NCBI GenBank assembly: GCA_002104935.1
Contig: MCGT01000010.1
Span: 496,001 to 560,000, forward strand
Length of the DNA: 64,000 nt
From: Hesseltinella vesiculosa
Lineage: Eukaryota > Mucoromycota > Mucoromycetes > Mucorales > Cunninghamellaceae
Reading direction: 5' to 3'
This document shows positions 53,859 to 64,000 of this stretch, piece by piece (position 1 is the first letter of the stretch; each line of letters starts with the position of its first letter). Under the pieces are notes generated by a model that was not told the DNA's origin, made no database searches, and worked only from the letters and a program-made list of their open reading frames with translations. The position numbers and the translations under genes were made by a program.

Positions 53859-56800
53859 ATGGATACATCAGAGGCTCAACCACCAACCGAAACCATCGCC
53901 AAATTCCCCCAACCTTCTAATTCCTACCGTGTGAAGTTGTTTTGGCTCTCTAATGAGGACCAATGGGATGACAAGGGTACCGGTTATTGTGTTTATTCTC
54001 AAGTAAGACTCTCCAAACTCTACGAACCTTTTACCAGGCGGTTTTTTTATATGGGAGAAACTCATCTTTTTCTTTTTAGGGAATCGATGCCGAACCTGAT
54101 GAATTCTCGGTGCAGTCAGAAATCGATGGGTCATCCTTGGTTGATTCCAAGGTTGTTTTAGAAGTCGAATATCAGCGTCAGCAAGGTACAGAACGGCCAT
54201 CGAATGAAAAAGACATCATCGCTTTGGGAACCGATCCCTTGTTTTGTTTGGCATTCTCATCGTTATTTTTTTATACTGCTATAGACACATTGATCTTGTG
54301 GACCGAAAATAAGCAAGACTATGCCTTGAGTTTCCAATCAGAGAGCGATTGCAATGATCTTTGGTAAGCCAACCTTTTTTTTTTTTTTGGACATCCATTC
54401 TGACCAACATCATTCAATCTCCCTAGGCATCGTATTCAAGTGAAGCAAGACGCTCAAATGGCAACAGCAATGGAAGGTTCGACGGATGACGATGACGATT
54501 TCGAAATCGAAACCACGTTTAATGAACCTCCCCAACAACCTACCAACCCATTGCCCGATGCTGAACTCGGCAATCTTGGTGAGATTGCTGCCATCGTTAC
54601 CAAACCTCTGGCCCCAGACGCTAAAGAACGCATTGTCAATCATGTCCTGACTACGGTAAGCCCCGTTTGTTTGTGCCTTGGTCAAGCTAACTAGATCTTT
54701 TATGATGAACAGGACTACCTCTCCAAGCTTGGCATATTGTTTGAATCTTGTGAAGATCTGGAGTCCACCGCCGACCTCCATACCTTGTATACCATTATGA
54801 AATCCCTAAGTAAGCCCCTTTTCTCTTTCTTTCCCATTCTCACTTTTATGTTTGCCTGTAGTCATGTTCAGTAGTAGCAAGCTGATCAAAGTCATCGTCA
54901 TGGACGATTATATCACGCATGTGGCTGGCATGCTTGAATGTAGGTTTTTCTGGGCGCCATACCACCAGAAAACGATCTAAATGTTGTTTTTTACTCTCCT
55001 AGACAAACCCGTGCGTCCTTTTATGAAAGCCAACTATCGCAATATCATCGATGCCCAAACCCAAATGGAATTGGTAAAAAAAAAAAAAACCTTGGACGGA
55101 CCACTCAATTTTTTTTTTTTTTTTTTTTTGCAGGCGGTGCCTTTAAACAGCGATCATATCATGACCAAGATCCGTGAGACATTCCGGATGCAATACCTAA
55201 AGGACGTGATTCTGGCGCGATCTCTGAATAAGGAATTGGCATCAGCCTTGCAACACGCGATCCTGCTCTCACAAATGGACATCATCGACCACATTGGCAA
55301 TGACCACGTTTTCTTGGGCGATCTGTTTGACTTGCAGAAACAGCCCAGTGCGACGCTTGAACAAAAACAAAAGGTCGTCAGCTGTGTCCTACAATTGATC
55401 TCCATCTCAAAAGGCTTGTCCATTGCCCAACGCACCTCTCTGTTCCGGTAAATGCACGACAAATGAAAAAAAATCAAAATACTCAGTATCTTTTCTTTCT
55501 TTCTCTTTACAAGCACATTGGTCAATTACGGATTGTTTGATATCCTGGAAGTAGCCATCACCTCGGAAATACAGGCGCTTCGAATCGCCGGCGTCGATGC
55601 TTTGAGCTCAATGGTAGAAACCGACGTGTCCTTGGCCCGAACCAACCTCTTGAAGCATATGGAGGAAAAGAAAGCCGGCGTCCGTGAAACCGATTTACTC
55701 GACAGTATCCTCGATAACTTTGCCAGCCTCCATGACACTGGCCCCAAGATTCAATACCATGAATCTCTCAAACTGTTAATGGAATCCCCCAATTCCATGC
55801 CTGGCGCCTTTTCCACCGAGGTAAGCCCCATGCCTTTTTTTTTTTTAAAAAAAAAAAGTATGTGCTAAAGGCATCCTGCTGCTTTTTTTTTTTTAGTTGC
55901 ATCGCAAACAATCTTATGAAATGGATAACTTGCTGGTGGCATTTTATGATGATCATGTCAATCGGCTGCTAGAGCCTTTCCTGGCGCTTGCAGTGGAACC
56001 CATGCCCTTGGAAGGCAGCTTCACCGTCATGGAATTGAATCATGATGAAATCGACGCTTATTCTAACCTCCTGGAATTCCTGGGCTTTTGTGTGAAACAT
56101 CATTCCTTCCGCATCCGCCATAAACTCATCAACTCGGACGTCTTTGCCAAAATCACCCAGCTCTACCGATGCCGCTATACCACCTTGAGGCTGGGTAAGT
56201 AACCTAGATAAACTTTCTTTCTCGGATCCGCAACGCTGACGCGTCCTTCTTGCCTGCACAAATAGATGTCCTTCGCTTTTTCCGAACCGTCGTCGGCCGC
56301 CACGATGACTTTTACGATCGCCAGTTGATCAAGCACCAGGTCTTTCTACCTACTGTGCGTGTGTTTTTGGATACCAACCATCGGGACAACCTGCCCAACT
56401 CGGCATTTTTAGATTTGATCGATTTCGTCTGTGGCCAGGTAAGAAAGGCATGGGCGTAAAGGCCTGCGTGCCCAAACAATGGAGGCTAACCCATCTTTTT
56501 TTTGTTTTTCTCCTTTTGCAACCAAGGTTCCCAGGTTGGCCATCCCGCCCAAAATGACTGTCACTCCCAAATTACCTGTGTATTCAAAGCTGCTGGTGTC
56601 GCATCTGGTAGAGACCTTTGGTCAAACCTTTGAAACCGTCACCTATGTCCCCCTCTTTAAAGATATGCAAGAGCTGTATGACCGCTTCCACAAAAAGGTG
56701 GACTCCCCCACTCCACTCGACATGGACGCGTAAGTGGTGATGGCCGTCAAAAGAGGAATGGAAGCTAAACTGCGTTTCTATCATGTAGCGATGTTTTGGA

Positions 56801-58067
56801 TGGCGACGAGAAAGCACGCGTGAGCGAAGAGCGCTATTTCAACGAATCAGACGATGAAAACGAGCAGTTCCACACCGCCCTGGACTCTTTCCCTGGGGAC
56901 GACTTGGCTGCCGTTGCTGTATCACCCCCTCTGCTGCCTAAGCACGACAGTGATGATGACGACGACAGCCAGGACATGCTAGCTACCAAGATCTCGCTTT
57001 CCAAACAACTCTCGCCTCCACCTGCCCTGGAAGACGAGGGTGCGCCTTTGAGCATGGCAGCCGATGGCATAACTGTCGACGAACATGACCCAACACCCTC
57101 CTCCAAACCTGCACTGCCACCTTTGAAACGTCAGGACGACGACGACGATGACGACATCCTGGCGGTCAAAGCCAAAGCTACCCGCTCTCCGGACAGCGAC
57201 CTGGCCGGCGGCCCCCTCGCCTCACCCAAGCGGCGCAGCGTGTCTTTCAAGACTAAAAACGACGCCATGGCTGCTCGACCCAAGTTGACGCGTGCCTCGC
57301 CCACCTTTAAAATCACCACCACCTCCCTCCAGCTCGGGTCAACCAAGGAGGACGGCGATGTCTCGCCTTCACCTCTAACCGACCAGCCCGAGTCAAACGC
57401 TGCTGCTGATGAACGCAACCCGTCTCAGCAACACCAGCTATCCTCCCCTTCCAGCTTGGAAGATGACAGCGACGATCGAGACCACGACATGCCATCTTTG
57501 AAACCACGTCATCTGGATGACCATCCCAAGGATGCCAATGCGTTGGAAGACCGCGCGAAGGATGCCCAGGAGGAACAACCGTCCTCTATGAAACGACGCC
57601 ATCTGGATGACGACGACACCGACGATAACCTACCCACCAAACATCGTAAAAACGGTTCTGCCGATCCCTCGCCTACCTCGTCCGATCCCGAGTCCACGAC
57701 AAACACCATTGCTCCCACCCATGTCCTGCCCCCTGCCAATGGCCAGGAGGACCCTGACGACCCCCAAGAAGATACCCTTGCCCCCACGCACAACTCTGTC
57801 CATCAATCACCACAGCCAGGCACCTTCAGTGTACAAGGCGGTCAAGCAGAGGAAGATCAGAAATCCCCAAGATCCAAACAGAAACCAGTAGCCCAGCGAT
57901 CAAGGTTGGCCAAGCGACGCAACCAGTCTGACGAGCCCACTACCAATCTGGCTTCAACAAAGACCACGCGTGCAAAGTCTCGCAGGCTCATCTCTCCTAC
58001 AGCTCAACCCTCCTCTCCTCCAACCGACATTAACAATGCCAAGGAGGATCCCAACACCTCCAATTGA
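53859..58067 (+). CDS. PSY2: Protein phosphatase 4 regulatory subunit 3 (Psy2/SMEK)
   Basis: The targeting subunit of PP4, acting in DNA-damage recovery and gluconeogenic/MAPK control. Thirteen exons: 53859-54002, 54080-54185, 54285-54363, 54427-54655, 54713-54809, 54862-54939, 55003-55073, 55134-55447, 55514-55820, 55897-56194, 56266-56438, 56527-56729, 56789-58067; 1125 aa. Residues 20-120 form the PH/EVH1-like domain (YRVKLFWLSNEDQWDDKGTG ... LILWTENKQDYALSFQ). The SMEK/armadillo region follows (GILFESCEDLESTADLHTLY, HIGNDHVFLGDLFDLQ, LEFLGFCVKHHSFRIRHKL, LIKHQVFLPTVRVF). The last exon encodes about 425 residues of disordered acidic, Ser/Pro-rich tail with repeated KR-x-HLDD-type blocks and KKR-like signals, longer than in the animal or yeast proteins as I remember them. 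Convergent with the next minus gene, 277 bp between stops. Confidence 0.95.
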
Positions 58068-58344
58068 TCTCTACATCCTTTGCTATTATTTTTATTTTTT
58101 GTCCTCTTCTCATTTCACGTATTCGCCCACCCTTGATAAATGTTTCTTCTTTTTTTTTTTAATGCGTTGCAGCTCTTTGTTCATACTCCACCCTTTGCCT
58201 TACCACTCTATTTTTTTTTTTTTTCATCCATGCAGTAAAAATACGAGCCTAACCATCAGTCATAATAATGCAGTCGTTTATATATTATTTTCTTCACCGG
58301 ACTTCTGAGCATGACAAGGAGAAACAAACAACCTTCGACATGGT

Positions 58345-60009
58345 TTAGACATGTGTGTTTTTGAGCAAGGATTTGAGTCTTTTGGCGGGTGTCCATTGTG
58401 GTTCGTATGACTTGAAGTAGCGAGGGTGGGTATATAGGTAGGTGTGTGTTTGTGGGTCGGCGGCCGTGGAAGGGCCAGGGGATGAGGTAGAGGCCGACGA
58501 TGGAAGCTTGGCCCAGGCAATGGGATGGAAGGGGTAAAGATGCTGGTCGATGTCTTCCCGCGTCTTGGGTAACACAACCGGGGCCATGTCTTTCTTGCTG
58601 CCACGCCACCAGGCAATGTCCTTGACAGGTCGTTTGGGGTCATTGATCACCTCGGCTGCCTCTTCGGCGACCGCTGAAGGTGATAGTGGCGCAGTCGAAT
58701 TTTCTTCGTCTTCCATGTTGGACGAGCGTGGTGAGGGGGATGTCTCTTCTTGCAAGGACCAAGGCGCGTACAGAGGCTCGCCAGGGGTACTTTTTGGTTT
58801 GGATGAGGATGGACTTTGCTGGGGCTGCGGTTCCTGAGGCTGCGGTTCCTGAGGCTGCTTCTGCTGGGGCTGCTTCTGCCGGGATACGGCAGAAGACGTT
58901 GATGCAAGACCAGTTTGGGCTACTTTGGACCATGTGAGGGTGGCTTCAGAAGAAGACGAAGGTTCAGGTGGCGGCCGGGCATGTGCAGAAGGCATGGAAG
59001 GTCTGGTCGCCTCTGAGAAGCTAGGAGAAGAGGACGTAGTGCTCCGTCCATACGAGGATGCTTGGTGATGTGGAGATTGTGGAGAAGGAAGGTAGCTGGG
59101 AACGACGCGACGAGAAAAAGTTGTGCGATTGGAGGGTGGGGTGCTGATGCTGGACGTTGATTCGGGTGGACGGAGGAGCTCGACATCACGACGGTCGCCC
59201 ATGCTTTGCGTTTGAGAAGACTGCTGCCTGGGCATATCCAACCAAAAACTATTGGGTGTATGCGACGGAGACGAGGCCTGCCAACCAGAGGCAGGACGCT
59301 ACGACAAGAAGAGGGAGACAGAGGGGAAAGGGGTTTGATGGTTAGGTTCCTCCACCAGCCAAACGATTGAAGGGAGTTTACCTCTTTCCTGTTGCTACCC
59401 ATAGCCAAGGAGCGTTGGCCAGAAGGCCGATGAGAAGCACCGTCCATGCAGTAGTTGGACCATGAGGTCGAAGCTTCGGCCACAGGATCAGACTTGAAGG
59501 AATGCCTGTCCCAATCCGAGGGAGCTTCCCATTTGTTGGTTTGGTAAGGCCTTTCCCGGCCAGACGGCAGCTGGCGTGCGGTGGCGGGAGAGTGTAGAAG
59601 GTCTGGGCGGCCAAAGGCGTGCGAATGAGAGCTTGCGCTGCTGCTGCTGCTGTTCCATTCATCATCATTCTGCCCTGTCGTAGTATCGATATCTTGCTGC
59701 CAATGACGAGAAGGCGCTAGGTGATCAAAGGACGGGTGTGCAAGATCTTGCTTGGATGATCGCAAGCTCGAATCAAATCCTACTGAATGGTACGTGGGTG
59801 AAGGAGCGATCATTTCCATGGATCGCTTCCGCAACTACGTGTGATAAAAAGGGGGGAGGGTTAAGTGAAACATTCCATATCTTTTGGGGAGTCCACGGAA
59901 AGAGAGGGACATAAACAATCAAACACAAAAACAAGCGAACGAAACAAGCAGGTTCATGGCTTACCCGGCTAGGTTGACTAAATCGAGCGTTTGGTTTTGA
60001 ACTATTCAT
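58345..60009 (-). CDS. Ser/Pro-rich hypothetical protein with conserved-looking C-terminus
   Basis: Exons 60009-59965, 59834-59382, 59298-58345; 483 aa. The first 300 residues are low complexity: Ser, Pro, Gln and His, including a QP/EPQ repeat near the middle (KQPQQKQPQEPQPQEPQPQQ). The last 110 residues look folded or motif-like: NDPKRPVKDIAWWRGSKKDM, REDIDQHLYPFHPIAWAKLP, then YTHPRYFKSYEPQWTPAKRL. Tryptophans and tyrosines in this part suggest short binding motifs. No signal or membrane segment. It may be a cytoskeletal or cell-polarity scaffold; that is a guess. The first exon codes only 15 residues. Divergent from the FGH gene. Confidence 0.75.
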
Positions 60010-60154
60010 AGCTTAAATGCCTTTACTGACGCTGGAAGCCCAAAGACTTTCCATACAATCGGTAGTAAAAAAAAAAAAAAAGTGACACACGAAAAGAAAA
60101 GAAATGAGAGAGTTTGGCGGATTGCAAAACTTCTTTCTTCCACAAAAAAAAAAG
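60010..60154. promoter_or_regulatory. 145-bp divergent promoter (Ser/Pro-rich gene / FGH)
   Basis: All the space between two opposing start codons. Contains an A14 run at about 60067-60080 and a second A10 run just before the FGH ATG. No TATA box seen. Confidence 0.55.
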
Positions 60155-61320
60155 ATGTCCAGCCTCACCAAATTGTCGTCCAACAAGACGTTTGGTGGTC
60201 ATGTCATTAAATACGAACATGCGTCTACTGAACTTGACTGCACTATGAAATTCAACGTGTTTTTGCCCAAGGAAGCCGACCAATCGCCTGTGCCGGCTAT
60301 TTACTTTTTGTCTGGATTGACCTGCACCGAAGACAACTTTATTCAAAAGAGTGGGGCCATGGCCGAGGCTGCTAAGCATGGTCTTGCCTTGATTGCTCCC
60401 GACACCTCACCTCGTATGTTTCCATTTTTGCTGTCTGCGCATTACTGACCGCCTCTTTCTTGCTTATTTTTTAGGGGGTGTCTCCATCGAAGGTGACAGC
60501 GACTCGTGGGACTTTGGCACCGGTAACCTTTTTTCTGGACCCGAGATGCCAGCCCATTCACTTTTTTTTTTTTTTTCCAGGTGCTGGCTTTTACCTTGAT
60601 GCCACTGATCCCAAGTGGGCTAAACATTATCGCATGTATTCTTACGTATCCAAGGAACTTCCCGAATTGATCAAGCAATTGCCGATCGTAAGCTGGACAA
60701 TGATAGGAAAAACTGAGCGCTGGAAATTGACCATCTCCCCTCCCCACGTACTTAGGATGCGACGCGTGTGTCCATTATGGGCCATTCCATGGTAAGAAAA
60801 TCCAATCGGAATCATTGAGGCGTAGCAATCAGCATGCTGACCCAATCTCTATTTTGTAGGGTGGTCACGGCGCTTTGTCCATCTTCCTCAAGAACTCGGC
60901 CCAGTACAAATCGGCCTCGGCCTTCTCCCCCATTGCCAACCCCATGAACTGCCCATGGGGCCAAAAGGCATTCTCCAACTACCTCGGTGACAACAAGGAT
61001 GAATGGGAACAGTATGACACTGTGGAATTACTCAAGTCGTTCCAAGGCCAGCACAACCACGTGTTGGTGGATGTGGTAAAGCACGGGGATAGAACACCAG
61101 TTGAGACACTCAGCTTTTTCATCTTCATCCAATCCAGGGCACGAGCGACAACTTTTTACAAGGAGAGTTGAAGATTGACACATTGCAGCAAACGGTGGAT
61201 GATTTGGGCCGTGCCGATCAATGGAAGATCCGTTATCAGGAAGGCTATGACCACAGCTACTTTTTCATCAGCACCTTTGTTGCAGACCATATCCAGCACC
61301 ATGCCAGCTACTTGAAATAA
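60155..61320 (+). CDS. S-formylglutathione hydrolase (esterase D family)
   Basis: Hydrolyses S-formylglutathione to formate and glutathione, the second step of formaldehyde detoxification, in the cytosol. Exons 60155-60413, 60475-60522, 60581-60687, 60756-60791, 60860-61075, 61138-61320; 282 aa, the usual length. Signatures: [48 protein letters not shown], nucleophile Ser149 in [29 protein letters not shown], Asp226 in GTSDNF and His261 in GYDHSYFF: an intact catalytic triad. The nucleophile elbow lies on a 36-nt exon. Convergent with the thioesterase, 89 bp between stops. Confidence 0.95.
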
Positions 61321-61409
61321 ATAGACGCCTGAAATGATCAGGCTTTATTAAATACGCGCGGCTTTGGTACAAGATTCTGGAAGACTGAAAATACACTTTT
61401 ATGTAGCAT

Positions 61410-62109
61410 CTAGAGGCGAGCGTCCATGCAGTATTTGGTATGACCACCGGCATAGCACGCCTTGCCTTGTTCGTTGTAAATGACGGTGTACATGTTACCG
61501 AGGTTCTTTCCCAGGCGCTGCACTTCAGACACGATCCGGATCTTCTGACCAGCAGACACACCTGTCATGTAGCTCACCGTCAAGTCTGTCGAGATCCCGG
61601 GCATCTTCCACTTGTTGTTGCCTAGAGAAAAAAGAGGCAGTGAGTTCAGTTGATCCTTGTATGCCTGCAGTGGTCTTTTTTTCGAGGACAACGTGCCTTC
61701 ATATACGTAAATAGCCATGCTACTACACAGATCTATGATAGTAGCCACACACCCGCCTAGCGACATAGAAAGAAATAGACAGAATGCATAAGTTTCACGA
61801 TAACCGCAGCCATTCTGAGACGAGCCGTTGCTTACCGTGTATATTTCCAAGCCTGAGACGAAAGAAAAGGTATGGTCAGTCGCATCCTTTTAACACGCAC
61901 ACAGAATGCCCATCTTAAGCTTACATGTTACAATGGACATCCTGCACTTCCAATTCAAACTCGAGATAGCCAGGCTTCACATCAGTAATCAAGAGAGCTC
62001 TGGTGACAGGGGCATCCCAACTGGCTGCTTTGATAATCTTTTCGGTGTAGCCTTTGATGATCTCGGCAAACTCGGGGTATTTTTCAGCAATAGCAGCAGT
62101 GGTCTTCAT
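61410..62109 (-). CDS. Hotdog-fold acyl-CoA thioesterase (ACOT13/PaaI-like)
   Basis: Cleaves acyl-CoA or aryl-CoA thioesters. Exons 62109-61925, 61852-61836 (17 nt), 61756-61697, 61621-61410; 157 aa. Family marks: NMLGNIHGGCVATIIDLCSS (the HGG active-site loop, here built from three exons, with the acidic Asp on the following helix), STDLTVSYMTGVSAGQKI and the end YNEQGKACYAGGHTKYCMD. The third intron (61622-61696) has a GC donor (GCACGT), a TTTTTTCTCTAG acceptor, is 75 nt and has no stop, so retention would add 25 residues between EG and NNKWKMPG. The family normally has a short turn there, so I favour splicing. Either mitochondrial or cytosolic; no obvious presequence. Confidence 0.9.
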
Positions 62110-63571
62110 GTTGGATCTAAATATGCTTTTAATGAGGAAAAAAAAAAAAAAAAAAAAGAGAAAGCAGAAAAAAAAAATAAATGGGGCAGAAAGTTATCAT
62201 ATGTTTCTCGCCGCATGTGTCAGCTTTTTTAGAGCCCTCTTTTTTCTACTCAGACGCATCCTTCAGGAACAACTTTTTGGTGTCGCGACGCATCTTCATC
62301 ATCAACTTTATTGATGATTAGCAGGGGGAAAGTTGATGTAGGAAAACGTATATCTCTAGCCCGCTTTGATCGTGAAGGTCAGGCGGGGAGGAATAAAAAG
62401 CGTCAAATGTTAGCAATGAATTAGCACCTACTGGGCCAAGGCCATTCATGACCAAGCAGTGATATGGCATGGGCTTAGCACCTGATATCAAAAGCGGAAA
62501 CAACCATGTAGAACCCCCCTCCCCCTGCAAAGGGCTTGGCCAAATGAACTGCATCAACAAACAAGCCAGCGCTGTCAGCCCACAAAGCAACAGCACTCAG
62601 ACGTACATCCTGCAAGACCATAGGTCTGCATTGGCTCCCACTTTTCTTTTAGTACACAAGTCGTAACCATCCCGTCCGAAGCAAAATATAAGCGCTTGTA
62701 AAAGACCAAAAAAAACCAAGCCATTCTGCCTAGACGGGTGAAAACTTAAGCCATCTAGCATGGCAAAGTGCTGAGCCAATCAAAGTACCCTTTATATACT
62801 GATCACATTCCAAAGAGTAAGATCGGTAAGATCGGTTAGAGTGGTAAAAAAAAAAAAAAGCCTTCCAAGCTCCGGATGTCCCTCAGGCTGTGATCCTTGA
62901 AGCTACCAATGCCCCTCAAGCTACTCCTTCTCTTTCTCAACGTAAAATAAAAGTGACACATTTGATTTTTCATTCAATACCATGAAGCAGCGTGTAAGAG
63001 AACTGGTCTTCAAACCCTGTGACGCTTAAATACATAGCAAAACAGCTAAAAAAAAACATGAGCAAGCCTACAGACTTTGCTGGTTGAATTGGTTGGCTGA
63101 ATTGGGTTGAATTGGGTTGAATTGGCTGGTTGAATGGGTTGATTGGACTGGTTGAATGGGCTGGTTGAATCGGTTGAATTGGCTCGTTGAATGGGCTGGT
63201 TGAATCGGTTGAATGGGCGGGTGTTGAATTGGCTGGTTGAATGGGCTGGTTGAATTGGCTGGTTGAATTGGCTGGATGAATGGTTTGAATTGGCTGGTTG
63301 AATCGGTTGAATTGGCTGGTTGAATCGGTTGAATTGGCTGATTGAATTGGTTTTCCGCAATTTTTTACAATTTTTTAAAATAAACGAGGAGGTTCAGAAA
63401 ATTCACGGATACGAATGTTACACTCAGCCTGGGATTGTCCAATAAAATCATTTTCTGTTTTTGGCAAAAAAAAAAGGGGGAAGTGAAAAGCCAACTTGCT
63501 TTTTTTAACACCTTTCTCTTTCTCTTCGCTATTTCTTAACATGACATCACACAGCGTTACGCTCCTGGATA
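62110..63571. other. Intergenic stretch with minisatellite, no supported gene
   Basis: A24-type run at about 62137-62157, short frames only. A protein-like piece at about 62860-62932 (FQAPDVPQAVILEATNAPQA) ends at a possible donor but has no start. The tandem repeat is listed separately. Confidence 0.4.
63080..63350 (+). repeat. 9/13-bp minisatellite, about 23 units
   Basis: About 270 bases of a degenerate tandem repeat built on TTGAAT. Units are either 9 bp (GGTTGAATY) or 13 bp (GGCTGGTTGAATN), alternating irregularly, with a few point variants. On the minus strand it reads as an open low-complexity frame of Asn, Gln, Pro, Ser and Phe, which I take as a by-product. Confidence 0.9.
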
Positions 63572-63910
63572 ATGCCTCCATTTAGCGCTTTATTGCAAGT
63601 AACTGATCAAGTACCCATCGCTCGCTGTAGTGATTGCAAATGTAAACGACCTCTAGTGCATTTTGAAAGACGCAGATGCTGGTACCGCACTTGCATCCGC
63701 TGCCGAAACAGTGCCACCCGCCAACGATCTCCCCCTTCTGAAGCAATGATTAACTGGGATGAGCTAGATGAATTTAATGGCCAGTTCCGTCACAACCCTG
63801 CTCTTCCTATCAATGTGCATCTTCCTGACAACCTTGTCGACTTGCCAGTTGACGACATTGTGCGTCATTTCATTGTGCATCTCTATGACACGTCTGGCTT
63901 CATGTTCTAA
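63572..63910 (+). CDS. Cys-rich zinc-binding-like small protein
   Basis: A single frame of 112 aa from ATG 63572 to TAA. Residues 19-44 hold two Cys clusters: C19-x2-C22-x-C24 and C36-x4-C41-x2-C44 in RCSDCKCKRPLVHF / RRRCWYRTCIRCRN. This CxxC...CxxC-R-N shape resembles short zinc ribbons that I know from fungal multi-copy families and from the N-termini of FAR1/MULE-like transposase relatives. The rest is acidic and aromatic (NWDELDEFNGQF, NLVDLPVDDIVRHFIVHLYD). It ends near the window edge and a new open frame (ATG 63924) runs off the end, so the gene may be a 5' exon or a truncated copy. Function unknown; a link to a mobile element is speculation. Confidence 0.6.
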   Translation: MPPFSALLQVTDQVPIARCSDCKCKRPLVHFERRRCWYRTCIRCRNSATRQRSPPSEAMINWDELDEFNGQFRHNPALPINVHLPDNLVDLPVDDIVRHFIVHLYDTSGFMF

Positions 63911-64000
63911 TTGAAGCTTAACCATGACCCTTCAAGACGCTCAGCTATCGCCTTTTACGCTTCCTGTACAAGCAAAAGCGAGTATTGGTATTGACAACAA
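63911..64000. other. Right edge, open frame runs out
   Basis: ATG at 63924 opens MTLQDAQLSPFTLPVQAKAS and stays open to the last base. Too short to judge; it may be a second exon or a separate gene. Confidence 0.3.

Noticed and set aside
63080..63350. Tandem repeat considered as a CRISPR array
   Set aside because: Units of 9/13 bp without unique spacers, in a eukaryotic genome; it is a minisatellite.
63046..63360. 104-codon minus frame of Asn/Gln/Pro/Ser/Phe
   Set aside because: Produced entirely by the minisatellite; no start context or partner exon.

Overview
The window is nuclear DNA of a filamentous fungus, most likely an early-diverging Mucoromycota/Mucorales type. I base this on gene content (reticulon, DASH subunit DAD4, Rho GTPase, CAB5, EMG1, YAH1, PSY2), intron-dense genes with introns of about 50-120 nt, donors mostly GTAAGT-like, and very frequent poly(T)/poly(A) runs in introns and promoters. 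The lineage is inference; no ribosomal marker is present. I rebuilt gene models by joining reading frames across GT/GC-AG introns and checking phase. In about 24 genes and about 120 introns the phases closed to a whole number of codons, with one exception (9689-10899).

Layout. 312-8000: reticulon, a secreted GPI-type acidic protein, a mitochondrial carrier (minus), a doubtful small gene, and a POS5-like NAD(H) kinase. 9689-19097: an acidic/Ser-rich orphan with a broken frame, a GH31 glycosidase of the YihQ-like branch, a doubtful membrane protein, DAD4 and two small acidic orphans. 20063-28500 (minus): a 16-exon ABCC transporter and a zinc-finger plus DUF2009 (UPF0652) protein. 28672-32770: DBP3 helicase, a SANT/Myb-like protein and a Rho GTPase. 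33768-38456 (minus): 22-exon UFD2 E4 ligase, divergent from a small orphan. 40289-44992: CAB5, DFR1 (minus) and GAPDH. About 4 kb without a recognisable gene follows. 48931-52281: a Nudix-fold protein with an eroded catalytic box, EMG1 (minus) and YAH1 (minus). 53859-62109: PSY2 (PP4 regulatory subunit 3), a Ser/Pro-rich orphan (minus), S-formylglutathione hydrolase and a hotdog thioesterase (minus). The right edge holds a 9/13-bp minisatellite and a Cys-rich small protein.

Most genes are unrelated housekeeping functions: NADPH supply, CoA and folate cofactors, Fe-S ferredoxin, rRNA maturation, kinetochore, ubiquitin chain extension, phosphatase targeting and formaldehyde detoxification. I see no operon-like cluster, CRISPR array, complete transposon, tRNA or rRNA gene. 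The most unusual signals are architectural: a 5-nt exon in GAPDH, five GC-AG introns, a start codon that forms a whole coding exon, tiny exons carrying catalytic motifs, and divergent promoters as short as 101 bp.
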